Shown piece by piece: positions 17,869-26,596 of a stretch of DNA of 45,269 bases (the first letter of the stretch is position 1; every line of letters begins with the position of its first letter). The DNA is taken from positions 1-45,269 of the forward strand of contig CAMBDS010000023.1 of assembly GCA_945865405.1 (NCBI GenBank). The letters are read 5' to 3'. The stretch comes from Caldithrix abyssi DSM 13497. GTDB lineage: Bacteria; Electryoneota; AABM5-125-24; Hatepunaeales; Hatepunaeaceae. The notes below the pieces were generated by a model. The model saw only the letters and a program-made list of their open reading frames with translations. It did not search any database and was not told where the DNA came from. A program made the position numbers and the translations under genes.

Positions 17869-19299
17869 GTGTACGCCTCGATCCTCATTCCGGTTGTCAT
17901 CTTTATCGTTCTTGTGCCAATTGATGTTATTTTTCAGCATCTTGCGTTTCGGAGTTCGGGCTGGGATTTGGGAATTTACCATCAGGCACTCTCGCAGCTC
18001 TCGCGTTTTGATTCTCTGAATCCGTTCGTTTCTGTTCATCAACAGCATATTTTTAACGACCATTTCGATCCGATACTGCTGATTGTTGCTCCGCTGTTCA
18101 ACCTTTGGAATAGCGCCATACTGTTGATTGTAATTGATTTGGCGATGACTTTGATCGGGCTTGTGCCGATACTGTTGTTGTTGGAGAAGAAATTAGCTGG
18201 AATGGTCGATGCGAGGCGGGGGCAATATCTAAGGTTGGTGGTTGTTTGTGGATACCTGTTCAACGATTTTCTCTGGAAGGCTCTACTATTCCCTTCACAC
18301 CCGACACAATGGGCGATGGCGTTCGTCGCTTGGACACTATACTATTATGAATTAAAAAGATTCGGGTGGGGATTTTGGATAAGTATGGTGTTGCTGTTCG
18401 CATGTAAAGAGGAATTCCCGTTTCTTGGGGTAATGCTGGGAGTGGCTTTATTCACCCGAAAATTCAAATTAGAAGCCATCTTGACGATAGCACTTTCAAT
18501 GTTATTTATTGTATTTACAACAATGTTCAGGCCGATGTTTTTTGGGGAGGTCTATTCGCACTCAGCCTTTTTGAAACTGCTGTTTATCAATCCGTTCGAG
18601 TACTTTCAAAAGTGGTTTTTGACGATCAGCGACCTTCGTGTCTGGCTTCCAGTGGCATTATTGACAGGATATTTCGTGCATCGGGAGTGGCGGCGGAATT
18701 TCGATCTTTACATAATTTTAAGCGCGCCACTGTTCATCAGGTTGTTGTCACTGTATAAGGATGCGTTTAATTTTCATTATGTTGCGATCTTTATTCCCTT
18801 CATTTTGATTGGCTTCATCAGGAGTATTGGGGACGACTTTCGCTTCAACAGGATTTTGGTGGCACAGGTGTTGGTTATCGCATTTTTAAGCCTTGCACTT
18901 AGGCCAGCACCTTTTCATCATCCGCTAAACAGAACGATTGGGTATTTCAAGAACCGTGAAGAAATTCTTTTGCGGGAACAGATTATCGCATCGTGCAAAG
19001 ATCCGAAGTTAAAGCTTTCAGCACCAAATAACTGGGTACCACATCTGACAGATCACGACGTGGTGACGATGCCTTCGGTGTGGCTTGAAAAGGGAAAGGT
19101 TGGTTCAGTAGATTTGTGGATTTGGGAGAGCGGGGGAGATTATTTTCCGAGCAAGGTCGGGGACGCTGAATTGAAATTGAAGGTTGTTGAAGCGATGGGC
19201 GGGGAGGGAAATATCTCCAAGATTCGGTTTAACAACAGAATAGAAGTTTGGCGGAAGAGTGACGTCATTTTGCCACCAGTGAGTTCAGTTACAATTTGA
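17869..19299 (+). CDS. DUF2079 multi-pass membrane protein
   Basis: 476 residues with roughly ten hydrophobic segments. The N-terminal signature is SSGWDLGIYHQALSQL, with VSVHQQHIFNDHFDPILL and the FACKEEFPFLGVMLGVALF segment, diagnostic of DUF2079. The function of the family is not established. Its topology recalls GT-C glycosyltransferases, and the conserved acidic residues after the first helix (WDLGIY and DHFDP) would suit a catalytic loop; that is inference. The start is GTG at 17869, 8 bases past the pheS stop, so it is very likely co-transcribed and coupled with pheS. It sits between pheS and pheT. Confidence 0.85.
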   Translation: MYASILIPVVIFIVLVPIDVIFQHLAFRSSGWDLGIYHQALSQLSRFDSLNPFVSVHQQHIFNDHFDPILLIVAPLFNLWNSAILLIVIDLAMTLIGLVPILLLLEKKLAGMVDARRGQYLRLVVVCGYLFNDFLWKALLFPSHPTQWAMAFVAWTLYYYELKRFGWGFWISMVLLFACKEEFPFLGVMLGVALFTRKFKLEAILTIALSMLFIVFTTMFRPMFFGEVYSHSAFLKLLFINPFEYFQKWFLTISDLRVWLPVALLTGYFVHREWRRNFDLYIILSAPLFIRLLSLYKDAFNFHYVAIFIPFILIGFIRSIGDDFRFNRILVAQVLVIAFLSLALRPAPFHHPLNRTIGYFKNREEILLREQIIASCKDPKLKLSAPNNWVPHLTDHDVVTMPSVWLEKGKVGSVDLWIWESGGDYFPSKVGDAELKLKVVEAMGGEGNISKIRFNNRIEVWRKSDVILPPVSSVTI

Positions 19300-19308
19300 G
19301 AGCCTGCG

Positions 19309-19788
19309 ATGAGTTGTTCAAGAAATAGCGGCGTCGTCCTTGCGATTATCCTATCGGTGGCGATCCTTGTTACCGGGCGAGCTGCGACTGCATCCGATTT
19401 TGGGGACCTCTTTCAAGGGAATGACTGGAGTGCGAACATAGGGTTTGGGTCGTCACGCCTTGATAATTATGTCGGGATCACACGGGAATTTCCGTTGGAC
19501 GGCCACTGGAAGTTCCACGTGGGTGGGGGAATCGGGAGAGTATTCCTCGGTGGAGGAGTTGCTTGGTATCAAATTCCGGGAGATGAGGGGCTGCTTATGT
19601 CGATCAATGCCGGGTTGATTGGTGTTCATGCCAATGTCGGTTATCAGTTTAAGGTCGGCGCGAGGAGTTTCCTGATTTTGGGGGCGGGAATAGGCAAAGG
19701 GGAGAGCTTCTTGGGGGATACGGACAGATCGTTTAATCCGATAATTGCTTATGAGTATCATTTCAGGGAATTTAGCAAGTTGAATTGA
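19309..19788 (+). CDS. Small exported beta-rich protein (hypothetical)
   Basis: 159 residues, unrecognised. A hydrophobic signal segment (about 9-29, VVLAIILSVAILVTGRAATA) is followed by a short glycine-rich mature part with alternating hydrophobic residues (FHVGGGIGRVFLGGGVAWY, FLILGAGIGKG). This pattern is seen in outer-membrane beta-strand proteins. The mature chain of about 130 residues would suit an 8-stranded barrel, though this cannot be proved. It lies 9 bases after the DUF2079 gene and upstream of pheT, so it probably belongs to the same transcript. Confidence 0.6.
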   Translation: MSCSRNSGVVLAIILSVAILVTGRAATASDFGDLFQGNDWSANIGFGSSRLDNYVGITREFPLDGHWKFHVGGGIGRVFLGGGVAWYQIPGDEGLLMSINAGLIGVHANVGYQFKVGARSFLILGAGIGKGESFLGDTDRSFNPIIAYEYHFREFSKLN

Positions 19789-19893
19789 GGGAAGGGACGG
19801 GAAGGGACGCCCATCCTCCTGAAAATTGAAAGAGATGCTTCATTTCGTTCAGCATGACTCTCGTCTTATTTAGTCAATTTTTTCTTTTATGCC

Positions 19894-19913
19894 GGCAGAC
19901 GAGGGCGTCTGCC
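19894..19913. repeat. Palindromic intergenic repeat, family A, copy 2
   Basis: GGCAGACG-AGGG-CGTCTGCC, identical over 20 bases to the core of the copy at 10274-10299. The 201-base gap before pheT (19789-19989) also holds a stretch reading TTCATTTCGTTCAGCATGAC, which resembles a short dispersed repeat common in environmental genomes (from memory), and nothing coding. Confidence 0.6.
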
Positions 19914-19989
19914 AGCGGGAAACTTTTGGACGGATTCGGAGATCCATCCTACGTATCATTATTACAATCACATATTTCCGATTTAGAGA

Positions 19990-22416
19990 ATGAAAATATT
20001 ATACTCATGGCTGATTGAATATGCGCCATATCAAGGGACGCCTCAACAGCTTGGCGATATCCTGACCGATATAGGATTGTCGGTGGAATCGTTGACCCAA
20101 ATTGGGGCGGAATACCACGGCGTTGTTGTGGGCAAGGTCATCACGTGCGAGAAGGTCGCGGGAAGCGACCATTTGTCGCTCTGTACCGTCGATGTCGGGG
20201 AGGGGGGAATCCTGCCGATTGTCTGCGGGGCTCCGAACGTTGCGGCTGGACAGACCGTCGCTGCTGCTGTGCCGGGGGCGGTGCTGCCGGGGGGATTCGA
20301 GATCACTGAGAGGAAGCTGAGGGGGGTGTTGTCACGGGGGATGATTTGCTCGGAGCGGGAGCTTGGCCTGTCGGACCAGCACAAGGGGATACTCGTTCTT
20401 CCAGAAGATTGTGTGCTTGGGACGAAGGTGCAGCAGTATCTGGGAGGCGTAGATTGGTTGTTCGATCTGGAAGTGACGTTTAACCGACCTGATTGCCTTT
20501 GTCATATTGGGGTGGCGCGGGAGATTTGCGCGAAGTTGGGGTTGGAGTTACGCCTTTCGATGCCCGCCGAGCGAAGCGCAACGGGCATTGCAAATCAGAC
20601 CAGTGATTGGGTGACAGTGACGATTGAGGATGGGGTTCGTGCTCCGAGGTATACGGCGCGGATAGTGAAGGGTGTGACGGTGGGGGCTTCGCCGGATTGG
20701 ATGCAGAAGCGATTGAAGGCGGTAGGCATAAGGCCTATCTCGAATGTGGTCGATGTGACGAACTATGTGATGATGGAGATGGGGCATCCGCTCCATGCGT
20801 TTGACTATCATCTGGTCAAGGATGGCAAGATCGTCGTCAGGCACGCGAGCAAGGGAGAAAAGTTCACGACTCTTGATAATAAAGAACATAAGCTTTCGGT
20901 AGATGATCTGCTGATTGCCGATTCGGAGAAGGGGATTGCTTTGGCCGGGGTTATGGGGGGACTGAATAGCGAGATCAAAGAAACGACCAAGGATGTGCTC
21001 ATCGAATGCGCGGTTTTCTCACCGGCCGGGATACGGATAACGTCAAGGGATAGAGGGATTCAGACGGAATCTTCGCGCAGGTTTGAGCGGGGCGTCGATC
21101 CCGAAATGACGGTTGCGGCGGCGACAAGGGCGGCTGAGCTCATCCATCAGTTGGCAGGCGGCGAGATATTGGAGGGGGTTGTCGATGCCAACCCGACACC
21201 CTGGAAGCAACTTGAGATTGCGATCAGATCGAAGCGAGTCAATGCGGTGCTAGCGACAGATCTGACGACTGAGCAAATGCGAGGATATCTGGGTGCACTT
21301 TCATGCAAGCAGAGCGAATTGGCTTCGGATAAGAAAACTGGTGATTGCACCTGGAAAGTCTATCCGCCGTCGTGGCGAAGGGATCTGGAGCGTGAGATAG
21401 ACCTGATCGAAGAGATTATTAGGATGCATGGCTATAACGAAGTAGGGATGGCGACGACATCGAGGGTGGTGCTGGAGCCTGACGTACAGCGTGAGCGTGA
21501 ACGACATGTCACTGACGCAATTAAGAACGCGCTGGCGTCGCTGGGACTCAGGGAGGCAGTTTGCTGGAGCCTTATTTCATCCGGAGATGCAGAGGCATTC
21601 AAAGATGGGACAGAGGGGGCGAAGGTGCTTAACCCGCTGAGCGACGACCTGTCAAGACTGAGGACGTCGCTGGCGCCGGGATTGCTGAGGGCGGTGGAGC
21701 GGAACATTAACGCGGGGCAACATGACATCAGGCTGTTCGAATGGGGGAAGTGCTTCTATTTGAAAGACTCAGAGATATTTGAGGGGTTGAAGCTTGGGAT
21801 TGTATTGACAGGGAAAATCAGACCTGAATCGTACGCAGATAAGGCACGAGCTTTGGTGTTAGGAGATTCGCGAGGGATAGTCGAGCAATTTGGCGACAGG
21901 ATGCGGTTGAAGGCTTGGTCAAGCAAATCGAACGAATTACCGGAATACCTTGCAGTTGGTGCCGGGATCAAGTTGGGAGAGGACGGAACTGCGGCTGGTG
22001 TTTTCGGGCAGATTGCTTCCGAAACGGCAATGCATTTTGGAATTGACATTCCGGTTTGGTATATTGAATTTGATGGCGAACAGTTGCTGCGCAGGGCCGG
22101 GGAGAGCAGACGGTACATACCGTTACCGCGCTTTCCTGCCGCGACGCGAGATCTGGCGTTTTTTGTCGATGAAAGTATCGAGGCTGGTGAAGTTGCCAAC
22201 TGTTTGAGACGCATCGATTCAGCGATACTCGAAAGCCTTGATTTGTTCGATGTTTATGCTGGTAAGGGGATAGAGCCAGGGAAAAAATCCCTTGCATTCC
22301 ATCTTTCGTTTCGCAGCAATGAACGGACTTTGGCGGATGGTGAAGTTGACGCTTTAATCACCAGAATGGTAAAAGTCGCCGCAGAATCGACCGGCGCAGA
22401 ATTACGAAGTATATAA
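19990..22416 (+). CDS. pheT: Phenylalanyl-tRNA synthetase beta subunit
   Basis: 808 residues, normal length. Domains in order: EMAP/tRNA-binding fold (about 40-150, VVVGKVITCEKVAGSDHLSLC), B3/B4 editing domain (about 210-390, HPLHAFDYHLV), B5 (about 400-490), catalytic-like core with LNPLSDDLSRLRTSL, and a C-terminal ferredoxin-fold anticodon-binding domain (about 715-808, LFDVYAGKGIEPGKKSLAF). The ATG at 19990 begins the usual MKILYSWLIEY. It is followed by zapB-like, zapA, 6S RNA and rny, a neighbourhood also known from other bacteria. Confidence 0.97.
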   Translation: MKILYSWLIEYAPYQGTPQQLGDILTDIGLSVESLTQIGAEYHGVVVGKVITCEKVAGSDHLSLCTVDVGEGGILPIVCGAPNVAAGQTVAAAVPGAVLPGGFEITERKLRGVLSRGMICSERELGLSDQHKGILVLPEDCVLGTKVQQYLGGVDWLFDLEVTFNRPDCLCHIGVAREICAKLGLELRLSMPAERSATGIANQTSDWVTVTIEDGVRAPRYTARIVKGVTVGASPDWMQKRLKAVGIRPISNVVDVTNYVMMEMGHPLHAFDYHLVKDGKIVVRHASKGEKFTTLDNKEHKLSVDDLLIADSEKGIALAGVMGGLNSEIKETTKDVLIECAVFSPAGIRITSRDRGIQTESSRRFERGVDPEMTVAAATRAAELIHQLAGGEILEGVVDANPTPWKQLEIAIRSKRVNAVLATDLTTEQMRGYLGALSCKQSELASDKKTGDCTWKVYPPSWRRDLEREIDLIEEIIRMHGYNEVGMATTSRVVLEPDVQRERERHVTDAIKNALASLGLREAVCWSLISSGDAEAFKDGTEGAKVLNPLSDDLSRLRTSLAPGLLRAVERNINAGQHDIRLFEWGKCFYLKDSEIFEGLKLGIVLTGKIRPESYADKARALVLGDSRGIVEQFGDRMRLKAWSSKSNELPEYLAVGAGIKLGEDGTAAGVFGQIASETAMHFGIDIPVWYIEFDGEQLLRRAGESRRYIPLPRFPAATRDLAFFVDESIEAGEVANCLRRIDSAILESLDLFDVYAGKGIEPGKKSLAFHLSFRSNERTLADGEVDALITRMVKVAAESTGAELRSI

Positions 22417-22422
22417 TTAATA

Positions 22423-22446
22423 AGCCGTTTCCGATGTGAAGCGGCT
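22423..22446 (+). other. Weak hairpin after pheT
   Basis: AGCCG...CGGCT with a further TTC/GAA pair inside. No T-tract follows. It may be a transcript-stability or weak pausing element. Confidence 0.3.
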
Positions 22447-22478
22447 ACTTAAACCAGTTTTGCCCAAGCTCATAAGTG

Positions 22479-22736
22479 ATGGAATTAAAAAGCCTTGAAA
22501 ATCTCGAGCAGCAGTTGTCACGTCTGCTCGATCAATATCGCCTGATAAAAAAAGATCGTGATGACCTCTACGAGAGGGTAAGTCGATTGGAGGCCGAGGC
22601 GAATGAACTCCGAGGTGCCAACGAGTCGCTCCGCGACAGGATAGAGGATGCGCGCAGGAATGTGCGTGATCCTGAGAAAGAGGAGTTGATTCGAGCCAAA
22701 GTCGATGAGCTTCTGGCGAAACTGGAAGGGTTTTAA
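22479..22736 (+). CDS. Short coiled-coil protein, ZapB-like
   Basis: 85 residues, almost wholly a heptad-rich helix (LEQQLSRLLDQYRLIKKDRDDLYERV, continuing to the end) with a charged tail. A small coiled-coil gene directly before zapA is a conserved arrangement in several phyla. By analogy with E. coli ZapB it could help organise the Z ring through ZapA, but sequence identity to ZapB is not claimed. The ATG at 22479 is preceded by an in-frame GTG at 22476; neither has a clear ribosome site. Confidence 0.75.
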   Translation: MELKSLENLEQQLSRLLDQYRLIKKDRDDLYERVSRLEAEANELRGANESLRDRIEDARRNVRDPEKEELIRAKVDELLAKLEGF

Positions 22737-22756
22737 CCCATCCCGCCGCAAGGGCA

Positions 22757-22809
22757 ACGTCGCATTCGGGGCAAGTTTTGTTTGATGAAAAACCGAAAGA
22801 TAACGACGT
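22757..22809 (+). ncRNA. Folded zapA leader element (putative)
   Basis: Two nested perfect stems: ACGTCG (22757-22762) with CGACGT (22804-22809), and TTCGG (22765-22769) with CCGAA (22793-22797). They form a 53-base bipartite hairpin ending 17 bases before the zapA ATG. It could modulate zapA translation or separate the two genes; that role is inferred. Confidence 0.4.
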
Positions 22810-22826
22810 GAGAGACCTCCACGATA

Positions 22827-23132
22827 ATGAATGAAACTCGCAATCAAGGTCAAACGGTCAAGGTCATCATATACGGCCAGGAGTATCCAATCCGAGGTCG
22901 GGGCGACGAGGAGCATATCCGACAGGTCGCGAAATTTGTGGATGAACGGATGGCAATGATCGAGGAACAGACGACGGCATCGACACCGGCGCGTCTGGCG
23001 ATTCTTGCCGCTTTGAATATAGCTGATGAACTTTTCAACCTACGACGCGAAAAAGAACGACTAGTTAGTGAGTTTGAGGAAAAGACTAGAGAACTATCAG
23101 AGGTCTTGAACCAAGGAATGAACGAGGAATAA
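22827..23132 (+). CDS. zapA: Cell division protein ZapA
   Basis: 101 residues. The N-terminal beta-hairpin TVKVIIYGQEYPIRG and the following GDEEHIRQVAKFVDERM are the ZapA signature; the C-terminal half is a coiled coil (NLRREKERLVSEFEEKT). ZapA binds and cross-links FtsZ filaments at mid-cell. It lies between the coiled-coil zapB-like gene and the 6S RNA. Its ribosome site is weak and the upstream leader is folded. Confidence 0.92.
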   Translation: MNETRNQGQTVKVIIYGQEYPIRGRGDEEHIRQVAKFVDERMAMIEEQTTASTPARLAILAALNIADELFNLRREKERLVSEFEEKTRELSEVLNQGMNEE

Positions 23133-23172
23133 TCTCGCTCACGATAAACGGCGGCCTAACAGATTATGGATG

Positions 23173-23369
23173 GCCCGCCCTTGCACCAGTTCCAAAAAGA
23201 ACCAACAGTTAGAGCCTATGGGAGCCGTGTCTCTTTGAAGCGCCTATTACAGGCCGCATTCTTCTGGCAGCAGGAGAATCTGCGCAAGCAGACAGCGGAA
23301 GCAAGACACGTTTAGGGCGGCACCCACCGTAACAGGGAATAGGTTCTTTCCGGAACATCAAGGGCGGGC
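23173..23369 (+). ncRNA. ssrS: 6S RNA (SsrS)
   Basis: RNA that mimics an open promoter and sequesters the sigma70 holoenzyme in stationary phase. The ends pair perfectly over 11 bp: GCCCGCCCTTG (23173-23183) with CAAGGGCGGGC (23359-23369). Inside are GTTCC/GGAAC (23189/23352) and AAAGAACC/GGTTCTTT (23196/23342). A further stem CGTGTCT/AGACACG (23226/23304) and a terminal hairpin with arms ATTCT and AGAAT follow. The about 197-base, nearly rod-like fold with internal bulges and its place between zapA and rny match 6S RNA synteny. The large internal loop was not folded computationally. A T-rich stretch (ATTTTT) follows the closing stem. Confidence 0.85.
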
Positions 23370-23395
23370 TTCCATTTTTGAAAGCCTAAAAAAAA

Positions 23396-24958
23396 ATGCT
23401 GAACATCGTATTCATTCTTGGCGCTCTACTCTGCGCCGTTGTCTTGTTTTTGTTAGGGTGGTTTCTAAAGGATCGATTCGATAAGCTTCGGGGCGCTTCA
23501 GTTCAGAAAGAGGCCGAACGGATTATTGAAGACGCACACCGATCAGCAGAGAGTATCAAACGCGAAAAACTTCTCGAAGTCAAAGACGATCACCTTCGGA
23601 TCAAGACCCAGTTAGAAAACGACTTTGAGACGAAGCGAGCAGAACTGATCAAATCAGAGCGTCAACTACACGAGCGGGAGAGGGTCCTCCAACAGAAGGT
23701 TGACGTCTTTGAAAAACGATCACGTGAAGTACGGCAAGTTGACCGCGACATTAGGGAACGTTCTCAAAAGATTGAAGTTGAGCGGATAGAATTAGATAGC
23801 TCAAAAGCTTTGATCTCGAAGCGGATCGAAGAGCTTGCCCGAATGAGCCACGAGGAGGCGCTCGAAGCACTTAAATTGGAACTGGTTGAACGTGCCCGTC
23901 AGGAAACGATTGAGCAGACACGAGACTTGCGTGAACGGGCGAAGATGCAAGCCAATCGCGAAGCGAAAGAACTGGTGATTCAGGCTATCCAACGATCTGC
24001 CGCCGACCACTCTGCTGAAACAACCATCACTGTCGTCAACATTCCTTCTGAAGAAATCAAAGGTAGAATAATTGGGCGGGAAGGGCGCAATATCCGTTCT
24101 TTCGAAGCACTTACTGGCGTCGAGGTTATCATCGATGACACACCGGAAGCTGTTACTTTATCGGGATTTGACCCGTTTCGGCGGGAAGTAGCCCGAATTG
24201 CGTTAGAGACTCTAATTGCTGACGGTAGAATTCACCCGGCGCGAATTGAAGAGGTAGTGAAAAAGGCTCACGCGGAGCTTGAGGAACATATTATCCAGGT
24301 TGGAGAAGATGCGGCACATGAAGTCGGCGTCGATGGGCTACACCCCGAAATCGTCCGTCATCTGGGGAAACTTCATTACCGGACTAGTTACGGTCAGAAT
24401 GTCCTAAAGCACTCCGTCGAGGTTGCGCGGCTAACTACATTGATGGCTGCGGAACTCGAGTTGGATGCCAAAATGGCGGCGCGTGCGGGGCTTCTACACG
24501 ACATTGGCAAGTCTATTGACAGGACGGCAGAAGGGACACACACAGAGCTTGGCGTCGAACTCGCGAAGCGCTATCGGGAACCGAAGGTGGTGCTTAACGC
24601 TATTGCCTCGCACCATGACGATGTGGAGTCTACGTCTCTGATAGCCTGTCTTGTGCAAGCGGCTGACTCGATTTCGGGTGCAAGACCGGGGGCGAGAAGG
24701 GACAGCATCGAAGGGTATGTGAAGCGCCTCGAGAAATTGGAAGAGGTTGCCAACTCTTTCTCTGGAGTTAGTAAGACTTATGCATTGCAAGCAGGTCGTG
24801 AAATCCGGGTGATGGTTGAGAATGAAAAGGTGAGCGATGGCGAAGCGCAGCAACTCTCAATTGATATCGCTAAAAAAATTCAGGATGAACTCGAATATCC
24901 GGGCCAAATAAGAGTGGTGGTAATTCGTGAATTTCGAGCGATCGAGCTTGCGAGATAG
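23396..24958 (+). CDS. rny: Ribonuclease Y
   Basis: Membrane-anchored endoribonuclease that starts mRNA decay. 520 residues: one N-terminal transmembrane helix (about 3-25), a long coiled coil (about 30-195), a KH RNA-binding domain (about 210-275, [15 protein letters not shown]) and an HD metal-dependent phosphodiesterase domain with His368-Asp369 (LLHDIGKS). It has the expected family length and domain order. The ATG at 23396 follows an A-run; the ribosome site is weak. It is downstream of the 6S RNA and upstream of the amidohydrolase. Confidence 0.97.
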   Translation: MLNIVFILGALLCAVVLFLLGWFLKDRFDKLRGASVQKEAERIIEDAHRSAESIKREKLLEVKDDHLRIKTQLENDFETKRAELIKSERQLHERERVLQQKVDVFEKRSREVRQVDRDIRERSQKIEVERIELDSSKALISKRIEELARMSHEEALEALKLELVERARQETIEQTRDLRERAKMQANREAKELVIQAIQRSAADHSAETTITVVNIPSEEIKGRIIGREGRNIRSFEALTGVEVIIDDTPEAVTLSGFDPFRREVARIALETLIADGRIHPARIEEVVKKAHAELEEHIIQVGEDAAHEVGVDGLHPEIVRHLGKLHYRTSYGQNVLKHSVEVARLTTLMAAELELDAKMAARAGLLHDIGKSIDRTAEGTHTELGVELAKRYREPKVVLNAIASHHDDVESTSLIACLVQAADSISGARPGARRDSIEGYVKRLEKLEEVANSFSGVSKTYALQAGREIRVMVENEKVSDGEAQQLSIDIAKKIQDELEYPGQIRVVVIREFRAIELAR

Positions 24959-25010
24959 GTTGTTGAAATGAAAACATATCCTCTTAGAAAATTAGAAAGA
25001 CGGACGCTTT

Positions 25011-26579
25011 TTGAGCAATTCTGACTCAAAGCAAAGGATATTGTTAACGAACTGCCGTGTCTTTGGCGGGGCAAATGGTCCTCCTGTAGTTCAAAAAGAA
25101 GTATTGATTGAGGGAGACCACATTGCTTTTGCTGGCGAATGTCTTGACGACAATATTGATGGCTTGCAACGAATGGATTTGGAAGGCGCGTGGGTCTTTC
25201 CAGGTTTTTGTGACGCTCATCTCCACATGGCGGCTGGAGGACAGTCACTCGGAATAACAGATCTTGCCGGAATGAACAGGGAAGAAGTGTTAAATGCTAT
25301 CCGAGCAGCGTTTAGTAAGCAATTCGGTCAGGAAGGGTGGCTTGAAGCCTTTAACTGGGATGAGAAGGAGAGTTGCCGACTTGATGCGAGATTACTGGAG
25401 GAGATTGTCCCATCGTACCCTTTGATCGTCCACAAAAGAGACCTTCACGGTTGCTGCCTCAATCAGTCGGCTCTAACTCTTATCGGTGTCAGCAGAGATT
25501 CGAAAGACCCCGACGGCGGCGCGATAGGGCGTTTTGCGGATGGTTCTCCCAATGGGATGCTGTACGAGTCGGCTATAGGGTTGATTCATAGCGTCAGAAC
25601 GCCTCCTGACAGATCGGCGAGGCGTCGCTTTATCCTTTCGGCGCAAGAGTATTTTATCAGTTTAGGCTTAACGGCTGTATCAGAAGTTCTCGACTCAGGC
25701 AATGAAGAGATTTATCGAGATCTCGAGAATAATGGCGAGTTGAAGATCGATATCGATGGCTGGAAGCGATACGAGAATTGGGATGGAATTTCGCGACCGA
25801 TGGGAGGGGAAAGATTTAGAGTCGAAACGATAAAGCTATTTCTTGACGGTTCGTTTGGGTCGAGGAGTGCGGCGATGATGGCACCGTTCAGCGATGGGAC
25901 GCAATCGGGCAACTTGATCTACTCCGATGCCGATTTGAGATCCGTTTTCAAGAAGGTGACGGAATTGGGGTGGCGGTTAGCGATCCATGCGATAGGTGAC
26001 AGGGCTGTCGATCAGGCTTGCAGGTTATTATCAGAGTTGCCTTTCGAAAAAGGATTTTCCGGCAGGATCGAACACTTGCAGCAGCTTCCGGATGACGGAG
26101 TCAGGCTTGTAAGGGAAAGCCGCGCACTTGCCTCGATGCAGCCGATTCATATGCTGGATGACGAGAAGTGGCTGCCCGAATTGATCGGTTACGAGAGGTG
26201 CAGGAATTCATTTATCTGGAAATCGTTGGTTGAGAATGGCGTGCCAATTGCCAATGGTAGTGACTGGCCAGTGGCAACACCCGATCCGTTGTTAGGGATA
26301 CATGCCAGTATCAATCGAGCAAAGTACAACGAGTTACCAAACCCGCTTTTCGGTATGGGAGAGGCACTTCTACCGTGGCAGGCAATCAGGGCAGTGACGC
26401 GAGGATATGCAATTGCATCCGGGAGGTCGGAAGAGCGAGGGTCTATCGAGGTTGGAAAGTACGCCGATCTGACGGTTGTGGATGTTAAGGACCAGTCGTT
26501 AGTGGATTGGTTTGGGGCGGAGATTAAAATGACAATCTCGCGAGGCGAAGTCTTATATTCAACTTATTTAAATAATTAG
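25011..26579 (+). CDS. YtcJ-like metal-dependent amidohydrolase
   Basis: 522 residues of the amidohydrolase-3 group. Metal-site motifs in order are FCDAHLHMA (H-x-H), VHKRDLHG, KLFLDGSFGSRSA, AIHAIGDRAVD, RIEHLQ and GSDWPVA. The flanking small beta-sandwich is formed by ILLTNCRVFGG at the start and GKYADLTVVD at the end. Family members hydrolyse N-acyl, formyl or cyclic amides; no specific substrate can be read. The start is TTG at 25011, which gives a normal N-terminus; it lies 52 bases after rny. It is probably cytoplasmic, since no signal peptide is present. Confidence 0.88.
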   Translation: MSNSDSKQRILLTNCRVFGGANGPPVVQKEVLIEGDHIAFAGECLDDNIDGLQRMDLEGAWVFPGFCDAHLHMAAGGQSLGITDLAGMNREEVLNAIRAAFSKQFGQEGWLEAFNWDEKESCRLDARLLEEIVPSYPLIVHKRDLHGCCLNQSALTLIGVSRDSKDPDGGAIGRFADGSPNGMLYESAIGLIHSVRTPPDRSARRRFILSAQEYFISLGLTAVSEVLDSGNEEIYRDLENNGELKIDIDGWKRYENWDGISRPMGGERFRVETIKLFLDGSFGSRSAAMMAPFSDGTQSGNLIYSDADLRSVFKKVTELGWRLAIHAIGDRAVDQACRLLSELPFEKGFSGRIEHLQQLPDDGVRLVRESRALASMQPIHMLDDEKWLPELIGYERCRNSFIWKSLVENGVPIANGSDWPVATPDPLLGIHASINRAKYNELPNPLFGMGEALLPWQAIRAVTRGYAIASGRSEERGSIEVGKYADLTVVDVKDQSLVDWFGAEIKMTISRGEVLYSTYLNN

Positions 26580-26596
26580 TAAATCCGGGTAATTTG

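Noticed and set aside
23359-23396. Rho-independent terminator before rny
   Set aside because: The GGCTT/AAGCC stem is followed by an A-run, not a T-run, on the plus strand; the region is better read as the 6S RNA end.
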